Origin: Rhinopomastus cyanomelas
Taxonomy: Eukaryota > Chordata > Aves > Bucerotiformes > Rhinopomastidae
DNA length: 64,000 nucleotides
Reading direction: 5' to 3'
Assembly: GCA_013400115.1 (NCBI GenBank)
Contig: VXBP01008596.1
Coordinates: 62,001-126,000, forward strand
A program made the translations under genes and the position numbers. Shown here piece by piece: positions 32,609-43,128 of this stretch. The notes under the pieces are model-generated. The model searched no databases, had not been told where the DNA came from, and saw only the letters and a list, made by a program, of their open reading frames with translations. Within the stretch, counting starts at the first letter, position 1, and each line of letters starts with the position of its first letter.

Positions 32609-33261
32609 AAGGATTTGTTCACTTTACATTTGTCTCTAAGAGTAGCACACACGAAACACAGACCCAGGAAAATCCTGTCTCTAACCTCTCTGTAATCCTC
32701 AGAAAGGGCTGAAAGATTGGTCAGAGCTCCCTCTTAGAGCAGGAAACCAATGTAGATCCCATAGAAAGGAAGATGCACCTTTTCAACTGGTTTGCTGAAG
32801 GGAGCAGTGCAGCCATCACTAAGCTGAAGAATTATAGTAAGTGAACAAGATATCTGTAACCCTGTCTGTAACGTCTCTGTGAAAATGAAAGGTCAATGGG
32901 AAATTCTAATTAGCATAACATTTTTAATGGGATTAATCCTACCCCTGTATCAGCAGCAGATGCAGGCTTGCAAAAGGAAAAGTGGGCAGGAAGTTAATTA
33001 TGTGGGAGGACATCACAGGATCACCTACAGCAGTACCCAGCAAAAACACTGCTGTGAAAGAGTAAAATTTTCTAATTCATGTAAAAGTTGACTTTTCCAG
33101 CTTCCTCCCCATTAACTTAGAAAAAGGGTTTCTAAAAGTTCACCTCATGCTGAAAAGCCAGAGAACCAAGAGCTGCTGTGCTCTGGGATAGTAGTGCTGA
33201 TGTGGGCAAGTATAGCCTGGTCTCCTCTTTCTGCGTTCCACATCTTTCTCTACCTCATGGA
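32609..33261. other. unique non-coding DNA
   Basis: Nothing recognised. Confidence 0.5.
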
Positions 33262-33556
33262 CAGAATCACAGAATGTTAGGGATTGGAAGGGATCGAAAG
33301 ATCATCTAGTCCAGTCTTCCTGCCACAGTATGGTCATCAGCTTACAACCACTGGCCTCTGCCCTATGATTAGATGCCCCTGAGCAGAGCCTGGCTCCATC
33401 CTCCTGACACCCTTTCCATACTTATAAATGTTAATGGCGTCACCCCTCAGTCTCCTCTCTTCCAAGATAAAGAGACCCAGCTCCTTCAGCCTCTCCTCAT
33501 AAGGGAAGTGCTCCACTTCCTTCATCATCCTCATTGCCCTACGCTGGACTCAGTCA
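33262..33556 (-). mobile_element. young CR1 (family Y) with an internal deletion
   Basis: Antisense copy: tail CAGAATCACAGAATGTTAGG to GCCACAGTATGGTCAT, then a jump straight to CAGCTTACAACCACTGG. About 230 bases of the family sequence (from the 3' untranslated region to the LEHRRFHIN codons) are missing at about 33333. The remainder continues to CCTACGCTGGACTCAG. The minus frame at 33337-33534 keeps VEHFPYEERLKELGLFILEERRLRGD. Confidence 0.92.
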
Positions 33557-35201
33557 GGGAGAGGAAGGACATGCCTGTGCCATAGTAGCACTGAAGAACC
33601 TGCAGTCACAGCTCCATGAATTGCCCATGAAGTTTTACTAGCTAAAACAGCCCAGAGGTCAGAAGCCAGTGGTCCTCCACATCATCACTGCAGATAGAGG
33701 CACTGAGAGATGTTTGTCTTCATGTAGCTGGGCTCTTATAACCCATTTCTCCACCTAGACATCTGCACTTGCCCTCTGCTTTTACAACAGCAGCCCTGAC
33801 ACCCCTGTCAGGGGATCTGACGTTTCCTCCCGACTCACACTGAGGTGCAAACACAACTCAAGCCTCTGTAGGGAACACTGTAGTTACCTGGAATGTATAA
33901 ATTTAGCTTATGTCTATCTACATTATTAATAGGCATTTTAATAAATTGCTGTAAGCAGCTGGAGAAAGTCCATCAGGTGAACAGGCTGTCTGAAGCAATA
34001 GCTCATCCCCAACTACTGCCTTCTGTTGGGGCTCATGTATCTATCTATTTATGTCTGTAACATGCTGCTAACATTAATTAACCCTGCATAAACTATTTAT
34101 AGATGTTCCTTTTATAGCAAAGTGTAATCTGAAATGCAAACACAGGTTCATCACTCTCCGTCGCGACCTTGGCTTGCCTGTGCCTCCGAGTTTGGATTGA
34201 CAGACAACCTTCTTCCAGGCTCAACAGGGTGGGAACCCCTGCTTTCTTTCAAGATTACTCAAGCCACTCAGATGCAGGTTTTTAACCAATTCCATTGGGT
34301 TCAGCATCAAAGTGATGGCTTGTGTGAGCAATAAGTCCATCCATTAAGTGTGTCGCTGCAGAACGAATCTCCAGTGTCGTAAAGAGTGGTGCGTCAGGAA
34401 GTGATCTGCGCGACTACAGCTGCAGCATTGCTCTAAGTACACTTCTGTCTGGAAAACCCCTTCTCTTCTCAGATTGTGCAACATCATCAGTAGTACCTAC
34501 TGCATCTTTAACTGCAGTTACCACTACTTTTTTAAACACCCTCTCTTCAGAAGCTGAAACAGTCCTGTTCATTAGATGCAGTACAATTTCTTACTGTGAA
34601 ATTAGGTCTTTATCTTGTTGTTGTCTGTAGAATCTATGGTGAAAATGGATGTTTTCCTCAGAGTCCAAATGAGGAGCAGGATCAACTTATTTCTAGCTAT
34701 TAAGTGAGAACATTCATAGCATCTTACCAACAATCTACTTAGAATCATCCTTGTCTTCTGAAATCCTCTTCGTTCAGATTATTGGACAAGAGTGACAGAA
34801 AATAAGAGACAGTCGTTCTGAAATCCTGCTTTGATCTACTCAAAAAGCCAATCTGCAGGAAGTTAGGTCCAAATTGATTTCAGGAGTTAATCCAATAGAC
34901 AAACAACGTCGATCAATACTATATATTAGAAAAACTTCCAACCTAATGGCTTAAGAGTTCAGAGGCACTCAGATGTCTTTAATATTTTACATTATGAATA
35001 ATAAAGAGTAATTATAAATAAACTATAAATCCCCATTTCCCTCTATAAATAGAGGACAATTTAAACAAGATTTTTGTTAGAGTTTGCACAGCGCTGACTA
35101 TACAGCAGAACAGTGACAGTCCCTTTAAAAACACTGCTTCAGGTTTCACTTTCTGTTTTTCTCTTGTGGCGCTAATTACGGTCAACTTTTCCTCTTGATG
35201 G
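33557..35201. other. unique DNA with a GC-rich hairpin and a CpG patch
   Basis: No exon or repeat recognised. CCCTGACA/TGTCAGGG (33794-33801 and 33806-33813) form a stem with a CCCC loop. CpGs cluster at 34157-34190 and 34352-34425 (GTCGCGACC, GTCGTAAAG, TGCGCGAC). Confidence 0.5.
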
Positions 35202-35354
35202 ATCACAGAACATAAGAGATGGGAAGGGACCTCAAAAGATCATCTAGTCCAATCACCCCACCACAGCAGGATCACCTAGATCAAGTCACACAGGAACACA
35301 TCCAGGTGAGCTTTAAAGTCCTCCAGAGAAGGAGACTCAACAGTCAGCCTGTCA
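35202..35354 (-). mobile_element. young CR1 (family Y), 150-bp 3' fragment
   Basis: Antisense: GATCACAGAACATAAGAG, AAGATCATCTAGTCC, CACATCCAGGTGAGC, CCAGAGAAGGAGACTC, then a short decayed end. Confidence 0.93.
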
Positions 35355-35820
35355 CATAGCATTGCATGCCTAGTGGTCCAGAAGGGTGCCCATGTAATGA
35401 CACCAGCTAGCACCACACCATTTTGTACAGATTTTGAGAGTGCTCAATATAAGTTTAGATTATGTGTGTTTGTATGAGAATTTTTTGTGACTCTGTGGTG
35501 TTTTAATATACCAGTAGCATCTGGGATATAAATAACGGCAGCGTTATTCGAAAGAGCCGCTCACATCACGAAGAGTTATCTCAACAACAACAAATTGTGC
35601 ACTGGAGTGATGAAACACAATGTAAAGATAATGAGATGCCACAGATTCCATCCAGCTACCAGTGAACTCAGAGTTTTAAGCACCAGTAAAACTTCCAACA
35701 TGTATCTGCGAGGCTATTTTTTTGCTGAGTTTTAAACAGAATAAGGTGTTTTGTTTTCTATCTGTGGTCTGTGTTTTGTTACCTGCCCGGCTGCTAGGTC
35801 ACAGCTGCTGCATTGAAAGT
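35355..35820. other. unique non-coding DNA
   Basis: Nothing recognised. A few CpGs lie near 35536-35576. Confidence 0.5.
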
Positions 35821-35963
35821 CTAGGACTAGAAGAAAAAGCCTCCAGTTGTGCCAGGGGAACTTTAGATTAGACATGAGGAAAAACTTATTCACTGGAAGG
35901 ATCACCAGGCTGCCCAGGGAAGTGGTTGTGTCACCATCCCTGGATGTGTTTAAAAATATAGAA
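35821..35963 (+). mobile_element. older CR1 (family C), 5' part, split by a SINE
   Basis: Sense copy: GCCTCCAGTTGTGCCAGGGG, CACTGGAAGGATCACCAGGC, GTCACCATCCCTGGATGTG, up to TTTAAAAATATAGAA. It resumes at about 36126 with ATAGAACTTAAGGATGTGG. Confidence 0.88.
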
Positions 35964-36135
35964 TCACAGAATCCAGAATGTTAGAAGTTGGAAGGGACCT
36001 TAAAAGATCATCTAAGTCCAACCCCACCCTGCTGGAGCAGGGTAAGCCTACAGTACTGTCTCAAGAATGTCCTACACGGGGCTCAAACCCATGACCCCAG
36101 GAATTCAGAGTCTCATATATCATGTAAATATAGAA
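35954..36135 (-). mobile_element. tRNA-Lys-derived SINE with CR1 tail and 10-bp target duplication
   Basis: Minus-strand element. Its 3' end (left) is a CR1-like tail: octamer-type AATCACAGAATCC, GAAGTTGGAAGGGACC and AAGATCATCTAAGTCC. Its 5' end (right, 36070-36116) reads in sense ATGAGACTCTGAATTCCTGG, then GGTCATGGGTTTGAGCCCCG. This closely follows the anticodon arm and T arm of vertebrate tRNA-Lys (CUU), with a B-box-like GGTTTGAGCCC at 36079-36089. The A-box half of the tRNA is missing, so the copy is 5' truncated. The perfect duplication AAATATAGAA flanks it (35954-35963 and 36126-36135). Turtle Cry-type SINEs (tRNA-Lys plus CR1 tail) and zebra finch TguSINE1 (another tRNA plus CR1 tail) are known analogues. 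Confidence 0.72.
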
Positions 36136-36242
36136 CTTAAGGATGTGGGTTAGCCATGAGCTTGCGATAGAGTTAGGTTAATGTTTGGACTCAATGATCC
36201 TCATGGTCTTTTCAAACCCTAACACTTCCGTGATTGTATGAT
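36126..36242 (+). mobile_element. older CR1 (family C), 3' part of the SINE-split copy
   Basis: GAACTTAAGGATGTGGGTTA, AGAGTTAGGTTAATGTTTGG, CTCAATGATCCTCATGGTC, then decayed octamers ending near 36242. Confidence 0.87.
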
Positions 36243-37902
36243 TAGTCATTTCACCCACTATTTTAGGAACCTGTTAATCTCAGTTAATTTATGGTATTAC
36301 TATGATTAAATCACAACTGCTTGTTCCTTAATGACAATTTAAATACCATCTGATGCTGCCTCTACCTTAAAAAAGAGTCAGTACCAGTCTTTACCTCTTC
36401 CTACACTATGGAGTAGACTTCATTGAAAGAAGTGCTCATACCTGTGGAAGTGTTGTCTCTCATGGCATCCAACTTCCATTTCTCAACAGAAGAAGCCATG
36501 CTACACAGAAATCTGTGAGATTTGTATTTTTATGCTCAACTTATAAAGCTGACTGGATGGTCTAGCATATTTTGAATAGGAGCTATAGGGTGTAACACAA
36601 TGATACTCTGCTGGTTTGCAGTTAGGAGGCACCTTACAAGCTCCCTGGTTGCTTCTGTTTTAGCCTCCTCAGAAATTTGCAGATATTACCATGCTTTGTG
36701 GGCTTTCTGTTGGAGCAAAGAATAAGTTTTCTAGCAGAACCCAGTAAATGTCATTTTGAGTACATCATTACCAAGGGAAGTAATGAGAAGGAACAAGAAT
36801 TATTTTCTGAAGTGCTAACATGCGTTCAATATATCTTAGAAAATCCAGGCAAGATCCATAGAAGGCACTTTCCCCTTATCTCAATGTCTTTAACTGGGGA
36901 TTGGCAAATGAAATGACAATCCACTATTTCTTTATATTTATGAATCGGACTGAAAGATCTGATTATTTTTGGAGGACTGTGTAGAGTCTACAGGAAAAAA
37001 TCCCTGTCCTGTGGTGTAGAATTAGACACACAAGAATCCATAAAGCCAAAGTCAGTCTCATCCTGAGTCGCGTCCCACAAGACCACTTTCTGCAGGTGCT
37101 CTTATTTGTTCCCACAGAAACAATAGTTACGGTAATTTAGGCAATACGAAGACTACCACACACAGGGAATGGGGGTAGTGGTTCCTCAGGCACAGTTGAT
37201 GTCTGGACATTAATACAATAATTAAACACAAACTCTAAGCATGGAGAAAGTTCAGATGTCATTTTTGACTGACGTTCGTCTACTTTGGTATCCGCGAGCA
37301 CTCTTCAGCAATTCTCTGTGAATCAGTGTTCTTGTTCAACCTGAATAATTAGAAGCATCAACCTTTGTCCAGCCTGTGCCAGGTGAACTCAAAACACCAC
37401 TTAAAACCACATTCCCTTAATTAAAATATTTCCTAATTAAACCCTAAGTATTGTGGATCTTATTGACTCCAATATAAATATTAATGAGGCGTAGCGTGTG
37501 AATGCAGAGGCATTCAGAAAGCAGTTGAGACTTTCAAATTGCCCTGTGCACTATCTGGTGTGCAGTATTGATGTATTCATTTGCAGAAACCCCTCCTGGG
37601 TTTGCAAAGCTGTTTCTGCAACTGATAAACCTTTAGAGGCTTAGACCATTGGAGCTCTGCAGCTTATGTGGTATCCATCCTCCATCTTCTTGCTCAGCCT
37701 CACTTTAAGCCTATTACTACAATGCAAGGTTACTGCGCTGCCTCAAATAGCTTTTAATGAGTCAAAATACTTTTCATGATCTCAAAACGATCAAAGGAAA
37801 CTGCTGAAGCCCAAAATTTCCTAGTAACCATTGACACAAAATTAAAAGAAACTCACTCACATGAAATCATGAGGTTCTCTGAATTTGCTAACTTGTTATG
37901 TT
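36243..37902. other. unique AT-rich DNA
   Basis: No exon or repeat recognised. AT-rich homeobox-like runs (CCTTAATTAAAATATTTCC, CTAATTAAAC) lie near 37413-37443. No gene can be tied to them. Confidence 0.5.
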
Positions 37903-38103
37903 CCTAAGGAACCAGTACTGTTCAATCTGTTCATTAGTGACTTGGATGAGGGAATAGAGTGCACTGTCAGCAAGTTTGCTGATGACACAAAGCTGGGAGG
38001 AGTGGCCAACACCCCAACAGGCTGTGCTGCCATTCAGCAGGACCTGAAGAAGCTGGAGAGCTGGGCAGGGAGAAATCTAATGAACTTAATAGGGGCACTG
38101 TAA
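37885..38103 (+). pseudogene. CR1 reverse transcriptase palm fragment (FADD)
   Basis: 72 codons with VLFNLFISDLDEGIE (about residues 11-25), KFADDTKLGGVAN (30-42; FADD at 37975-37986 corresponds to the catalytic Y/FxDD motif) and QQDLKKLESWAGR. The first roughly 9 residues are flanking DNA. A stop follows LIGAL. The catalytic Asp pair is intact but the domain is only a fragment. Confidence 0.9.
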
Positions 38104-38780
38104 AGGGTGGGGACTGGCCTGTTAGACAGCAGCATAGGAGAAAGGGTCCTGGAGGTCCTGGGTCCTGGTGGCCAGCAGGATGATCATGAGCCAGCGATGG
38201 GTCTTTGTGACCAATGGCATCCTGGGGTGCAACAGAAGGGCTGTGATTATTAGACCAAGACAGGTTCTCCTTCCCCTCTACTCTGCCCTGCTCAGATCAC
38301 ATCTGGAAGATTGTGTCCAGTTCTGGGTCCTTCTGTCATAAAAATGGTGCTGTGAGTGGAACATCTCACTGATGAGGAAAGGCTGAGGGAGCCGGGTCTC
38401 TTGAGCTTGGAAAAAAGGAAACTGAGAGGTGATCCCATTAATGTTGATAAATACAGAAAGAGTGGGTGTCAGGAGGATGGAATCAGTTTCTGCTCAGCGG
38501 CATCTAATGATAGGACAAGGGGCAATGGGTGTGAGCTGGAACATAGGAAGTTCCATAATAATATGAGAAGGAACTTCTTCACGATGAGGGTGACCGAGCC
38601 CTGGAATGGGCTGCACAGGGGTTTGTGGAGTGTCTTTATCTGAAGACATTTAAAAGCTGCCTGTCCATGTTCCTGTGTGTCTTGATCTAGCTGATCCTAT
38701 TGTATCAGGGGGATTGGACTAGATGATCTTTCAAGGTCCCTTCCAATCCCTAACATTCTGTGATTTTGTGATTCCGTGAT
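37903..38780 (+). mobile_element. longest CR1 copy (family Y2), about 880 bp, with RT catalytic block
   Basis: Sense copy from just upstream of the RT motif containing the catalytic aspartates to the octamer tail (CATTCTGTGATTTTGTGATT). Order: RT palm fragment (37903-38100), thumb/linker (38130-38330), C-terminal domain (38356-38640) and 3' untranslated region with GGATTGGACTAGATGATC. Several frameshifts, including the duplication GGTCCTGGAGGTCCTG then GGTCCTGG near 38145-38170. ORF1, the endonuclease and the rest of RT are absent. Confidence 0.96.
38356..38643 (+). pseudogene. CR1 ORF2 C-terminal fragment
   Basis: 95 codons: EHLTDEERLREPGLLSLEKRK, GDPINVDKYRKSGCQEDG, DRTRGNGCELEHRKFHN, then EPWNGLHRG, where H is replaced by P and R by G in the EHWNRLPRG motif, then a frameshift. 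Y2 sublineage. Confidence 0.85.
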
Positions 38781-39962
38781 ACCAGTCACCTCTTTCCTTA
38801 GTGTTTTAAAGATAATAGATCAAAATAAGCATCTAGCATAGACAGCACATTATAGACCAAATGCTTTGGCTGATAGAAAAGCCCTTCTGCCTCAATTATC
38901 TGTTTCATTGGGTTTTGTTTTCCCCAAGACTTGAATAGAGAAGAGGGAAGACTGCAGTTACAGTCCAGTGGATGCTCGATGTCACCTGACATGTTTTCCA
39001 CTGTCTGAATAAAAGAAAGAATAATTAAAATATGCAAACCTTGTTTTGTGTAATAGTGATCCTATTTGCATCAGTTTATTACCCCCCGGGGTAATTCTTT
39101 ACAGTATTAGAGAGTTCACAGTGAAATTCCACTGTGGTCTGGGGCTAGCTCATAATGTTTGGTCATGAGGAAATTCTGTTCCCACGAACTACCTCATTGC
39201 TACATGAACATTTTTAGATAGGGAGCATCATGTGGCACTGCTCCTCGCTTTGTACTTTCCTCAGGTGCAGAGCAGGATAAGTTCAAGCTGGTTATACAGG
39301 TTTAACAGTGTCCATCGCCCACAAATGGACCTGCAGTGTGACATTTGGCAGTCCACGGCAGACACCACACTCCCCCTCTCAGTTCTACCATTTCAGATGT
39401 GCCACTGTTTTCTAGGATCCCTTCCCCATGTTATTCCTTAACCTTGTACCCTCTTCCTCTGAGGAGACCCTGATGACCCTCCCTGTCCTCCTAGAGAAAT
39501 AATATCGTAGAATGTGGTGAGCTGGAAGGGAATCTCTCCTTATAACTTGCCATGTGTTTATTCAGGAACTGAGGATCAGTCCTGCCTTTCATGATGCAGA
39601 AGAGAAGATATGATCTCCTCCTGACAGAGCTGTTCCCCAGGTAGCTCTGAGGGAATTTTCATACAGACAAACACTTTTTGACCTGACAGGTATCGTTCCT
39701 CAAGTTGCCCTTTCAGTGAAATACTTGTCTCAATCACCTCTCCCCTACAAGAGGCTTTGGTAAGCAGCCATTGATGGGAGCTCTAAGAGCTTTGCCTGGG
39801 GATACACTGTTGGGGAAAAATCAGTGTACTTTCCAGCTTCCAGGTCTGAAGTTCCTGCACATGGGTTGAACCACTGCATTCCTCCATGTGCCCATCTCAG
39901 GGAAGGTGTACAGGAATTGGAAGCTAAAACTTTATCTGGAGGCTAACCTAGACTAAGTAACA
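38781..39962. other. unique non-coding DNA
   Basis: No clear exon or repeat. A faint antisense CR1-tail resemblance at 39505-39533 (CGTAGAATGTGGTGAGCTGG) is too weak to call. Confidence 0.5.
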
Positions 39963-40034
39963 TGGAATCACAGAATGTTAGGGATTGGAAGGGACCTCAA
40001 AGATCATCCAGCCCAATCCCCCTGACACAGCAGG
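39963..40034 (-). mobile_element. young CR1 (family Y) 70-bp antisense 3' stub
   Basis: GGAATCACAGAATGTTAGGG, then CAAAGATCATCCAGCCCAAT, up to GACACAGCAGG, where it joins a sense copy. The joint shares CAGC-GG type bases with the sense element, so its exact position is ambiguous by a few bases. Confidence 0.92.
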
Positions 40035-40306
40035 CATCCAATGATAGCACAAGGGGCAATGGGTGTGAGCTGGAACACAGGAGACACATCAATATCAGAA
40101 GGAACTTCTTCACGATGAGAGCAACAGAGCACTGAAACAGGCTGCCCAGGGAGACTGTGGAGTCTCCTTCTCTGGAGACTTTTAAAATCCTCCTGAACAT
40201 GTTCCTGTGCAACTTGATCTAGGGGATCCCGCTGTCTCAGCGGGCTGGATTGGACTACGTGAATGTTCGAGGTCCCTTCCAATCCCTAACACTCTGTGAT
40301 TCTGTA
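40034..40306 (+). mobile_element. young CR1 (family Y2), 270-bp 3' fragment
   Basis: Sense copy from GGCATCCAATGATAGCACAA (codons of the DRT-GN region) to CACTCTGTGATTCTG. Together with the antisense stub it makes an inverted repeat with both tails pointing outward: the stub's 70 bases are the inverse of this copy's last 70. Confidence 0.94.
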
Positions 40307-40481
40307 TAGAGCTCCACAGTCAGAGTACTTTGAAGAAGCATGAGCATACAACCCATGCCTGAGCACTACCTGTTTGAAATGGGAAAGGTGACAGACGGAG
40401 CTGGATTGCTGAGAATTACTTTCCTGTATTTCACAACTGGCTTTCATTCAAATTGCTGCTTTGCTAACAGTCACACTAAAG

Positions 40482-40510
40482 CATTATTATTGTTTATTAT
40501 TATTATTTAT
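40482..40510. repeat. ATT-type microsatellite
   Basis: About 29 bases of imperfect ATT/TTA repeats. Confidence 0.85.
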
Positions 40511-41478
40511 ATCACCCTGGTGTTTAAGAACACTGATCTACTGTGATAAATGCTATACAAATAAAGACAGGAAAGAGCCTAGATGATAAGAAAGAGCTTA
40601 GATCTCCCCAAAGACTTTGTAACACAGAACAAGGTGTAATATAAAAATGTAGACAGTCTGGACAGTGCTCAGGTCAGTCAGTATCAACCAGCATATCAGA
40701 CAGTGTAGCTAGCACCCTGCTAGTCTAAAATCCACCGAGCATTTCGTATAGTTAAGCACAAAACAGAGATTTGAGGGGGGGTTCTAAGAAATCACGGTGT
40801 GACTTGATGCAAGGGGATTATCCCCCACACCTGCAGAACTGTGTATGTGAAAGGAAAAGAATATTCTTTGCAAACAGAAAAAGAAATGAATTACAGAGGC
40901 TCAGGCATGGAAATCAGCTTCCGACTCCTCAGTGAGAGATGGTACAGAAGTGATGTAGGTCAGAAGGGATCTCGAACTTGTGGACAAAAATGCAGTTTTC
41001 TATGTCTGGAAAAAAGCTGCAGGATCTGGGGCAGGAGCTGCAGTTCGGTTATGGCCGTCATGCAAGTCCTGCCTAAGCCTGGAAGCCCCATGCCTAACAC
41101 CACATCTTTTCCCACTTCAGCTCTCTGCACCCTGCCATATCCAAGTGGTTGGACCACAAGGTCAAAACATGCATCAGCATTTCTGTGTGATACAGACAGA
41201 GCGAGGCTGGGGGTGCAAGAGTGAGTGGAGGGTATTGCAGATGCTGACAAATAAGAGCAGCATCAGCCATATGTGTGGGAGGCAGCAGCCAAATTCAGAT
41301 ATGTTCTGCTACAAGTGCCCACAATGCTTAAGTAAAGCTGGAAGCGAGAGCCTTGGGTGAGATTTAGCTTGGAGAGTTCAGCAGAGTCATACAGTTCCTG
41401 AGACAAGGAATTGTGGAGAGGGCTTGGGAGGAAGGGAACAGAGGGTGGTTTCAGTTGTGTCGAGCAAGATCAAATATT

Positions 41479-41518
41479 GAACCTCCAAAGAATCAGAGGA
41501 ACCTCCAAAGAATGAGAG
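41479..41518. repeat. 20-bp tandem duplication
   Basis: Two adjacent 20-mers beginning GAACCTCCAAAGAATCAGAG differ at one base (C to G). Confidence 0.9.
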
Positions 41519-42065
41519 AGATAAATATTGTGGATATCATTCAGGAACGTGAAGACAAGGCTGAAGTTCAGGGCTATTGATCAGGCAACCAGTAACCTAC
41601 AAAAAAATTACCTATATCCTGGAAAATGTCTTGAAAAATTGATTATATATCTTCACTAGAAATTCAGTGATTCCATCATTACCTAGAAGGAAATTATCTC
41701 ATTGCTATTAATTTTCTGCATTGACTGCTCATTCATTCTAAAAATAGAGATATATGTGTTTAAGTAGGTTTTAGTCCAGTGAAAATGCATCACCTGCATC
41801 AAAAAGAGATTCTGTTCTCAAGTCTCCTACTGCTACCAATTTCCATCTCAACAGCTGCTCATCTGATCCTCATATTTTTATTTTTAAAAATTCATTGAGC
41901 AGAAAAGATCAAACATCTTGTGTTCAATCAATAGAACATTGCTCACTGGAAGACAGTTAGATTATGCCTCGTTTATTAGACTTTGCTTCAAATGAAGAGT
42001 CTATTTCAGTGTCTGTAACCTCAGAAGGTGCACACCACTGCTGATTTACTTTCCTGAGTAGAATT

Positions 42066-42390
42066 GTAAAATCATATAGCAGGCCAGGCTGGAAGACATC
42101 CTGAACGACTGCCTGATGCAGCCTTTCATGGGGAAGGAAGCCTAGAAGGTGTTATCTGGCAGCCCGTCCAAGAGCAGCTTGAAAATCTCTGGTGATGGGG
42201 ACTCTGCCATGTCCCTGGGGAGGTTGTTCCAGTTAATGATTGCTTTCACTGTAAAATTCTTTTCCCTGTATTGAGGTGAAGTCTTAGCCTGTGTAACTTG
42301 TATCTGTTGCCTCCTGTCTTCTCCTTGTGTAAAGAAGGAGCCTCCAACCTCCTTGTAAGCCACCTTTAAGCACTGGAATGCTGTAGCTAT
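42066..42390 (-). mobile_element. old CR1 of a distinct subfamily
   Basis: Antisense: AATCATATAGCAGGCCAGGC, TGGGGACTCTGCCATGTCC, GGGAGGTTGTTCCAGT, CTCCTTGTAAGCCACC, TTTAAGCACTGGAATGCTG. The minus frame (42142-42405) reads FFTQGEDRRQQIQVTQ...FTVKAIINWNNLPRDMAESPSPEIFKLLLDG, a divergent form of the ...HWNRLP...SPSLE.F...LD block. Confidence 0.87.
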
Positions 42391-42394
42391 ACTG

Positions 42395-43087
42395 TATAGA
42401 ATCATAGAATCATTAGGGATGGGAAGGGACCTCTAAAGATCATCTGGTCCAATCCCCCCACCAGACCAGGATCACCTAGACCAAGTTGCACAGAAACATA
42501 TCCAGATGGGTTTTAAACCTCTCGAGAGAAGGAGACTCCACAGCTCCTCTGGGCAGCCCCTTCCAGTGCTCCATCACCCTCACCATGAAAACGTTTCTTC
42601 TGATATTTATATGGAACCTCCTATGTTCCAGCTTGCACCCATTTCCCCTCATCCTATCACCAGATGACACGGAGCAGAGTCTGGCTCCATCCTCTTGACA
42701 CCCACCCTTCAAATATTTATAGACATTAATGAGGTCACCCCTCAGTCTCCTCTTCTCCAAGCTAAAGAGACCCTGCTCCCTCAGCCTCTCCTCACAAGGG
42801 AGGTGCTCCACTTCCTTCATCGTCCTCGCTGCTCTGTGCTGGACTCCATCCAGCAGCTCCACATCCCTCTTGAACTGGGGGCCCCAGACTGGACACAGTA
42901 CTACAGATGTGGTCTCACAAGGGCATAGCAGAGTGGGAGAAGAACCTCTCTGGATGTCCTAACCACCCCCCTTCTGATCACCCCAGGATGCTGTTGGCCC
43001 TCTTGGCCACAAGAGCACATTTCAGGCTCCTGGGTTGTTCTTGCCTAAATTCAAGGCTCTACACTTACTCTTGTTATATTTCATTAA
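42395..43087 (-). mobile_element. young CR1 (family Y1), about 690 bp
   Basis: Antisense copy from octamer tail (AGAATCATAGAATCATTAGG) at the edge of the old CR1 to CACTTACTCTTGTTATATTT. A deletion of about 75 bases is visible near 43020, where AAGAGCACATTTC passes to AGGCTCCTGGGTTGTTC. Its last bases are re-duplicated just beyond (43076-43128). Confidence 0.95.
42476..42862 (-). pseudogene. CR1 ORF2 C-terminal fragment, best preserved
   Basis: 128 codons open to the natural stop after FLCNLV: MELLDGVQHRAARTMKEVEHL, LREQGLFSLEKRRLRGDL, YKYLKGGCQEDGARLCS, DRMRGNGCKLEHRRFHIN, EHWKGLPRGAVESPSLERF. The EHWNRLP motif reads EHWKGLP. There is no RT in frame, so it is dead. Confidence 0.88.
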
Positions 43088-43128
43088 TTAGAATTAGAAT
43101 TAATTAGAATATATTTCATTCATTAGAA
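43076..43128. repeat. 35-bp partial tandem duplication at a CR1 5' end
   Basis: ATATTTCATTAATTAGAA (43076-43093) recurs as ATATTTCATTCATTAGAA (43111-43128), with AATTAGAATT-type units between. Confidence 0.75.

Larger units (their letters stand above)
40307..42065. other. unique DNA with a microsatellite and a 20-bp tandem duplication
   Basis: No exon recognised, although 40841-41360 is relatively stop-poor in several frames (127, 126 and 96 codons) with no familiar domain. Repeats inside are listed separately. Confidence 0.5.

Noticed and set aside
36070..36116. A functional tRNA-Lys gene on the minus strand
   Set aside because: Only the anticodon-to-3' half is present, the A box is missing, the T-stem is mutated and a CR1 tail follows, so it is a SINE remnant.
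39505..39533. Additional antisense CR1 tail
   Set aside because: About 20 loosely matching bases (TCGTAGAATG, GAGCTGGAAGGG) with no continuation.
40841..41360. Overlapping open stretches on both strands suggesting an exon
   Set aside because: No protein motif or convincing splice sites; several frames are open at once, which fits local base composition.
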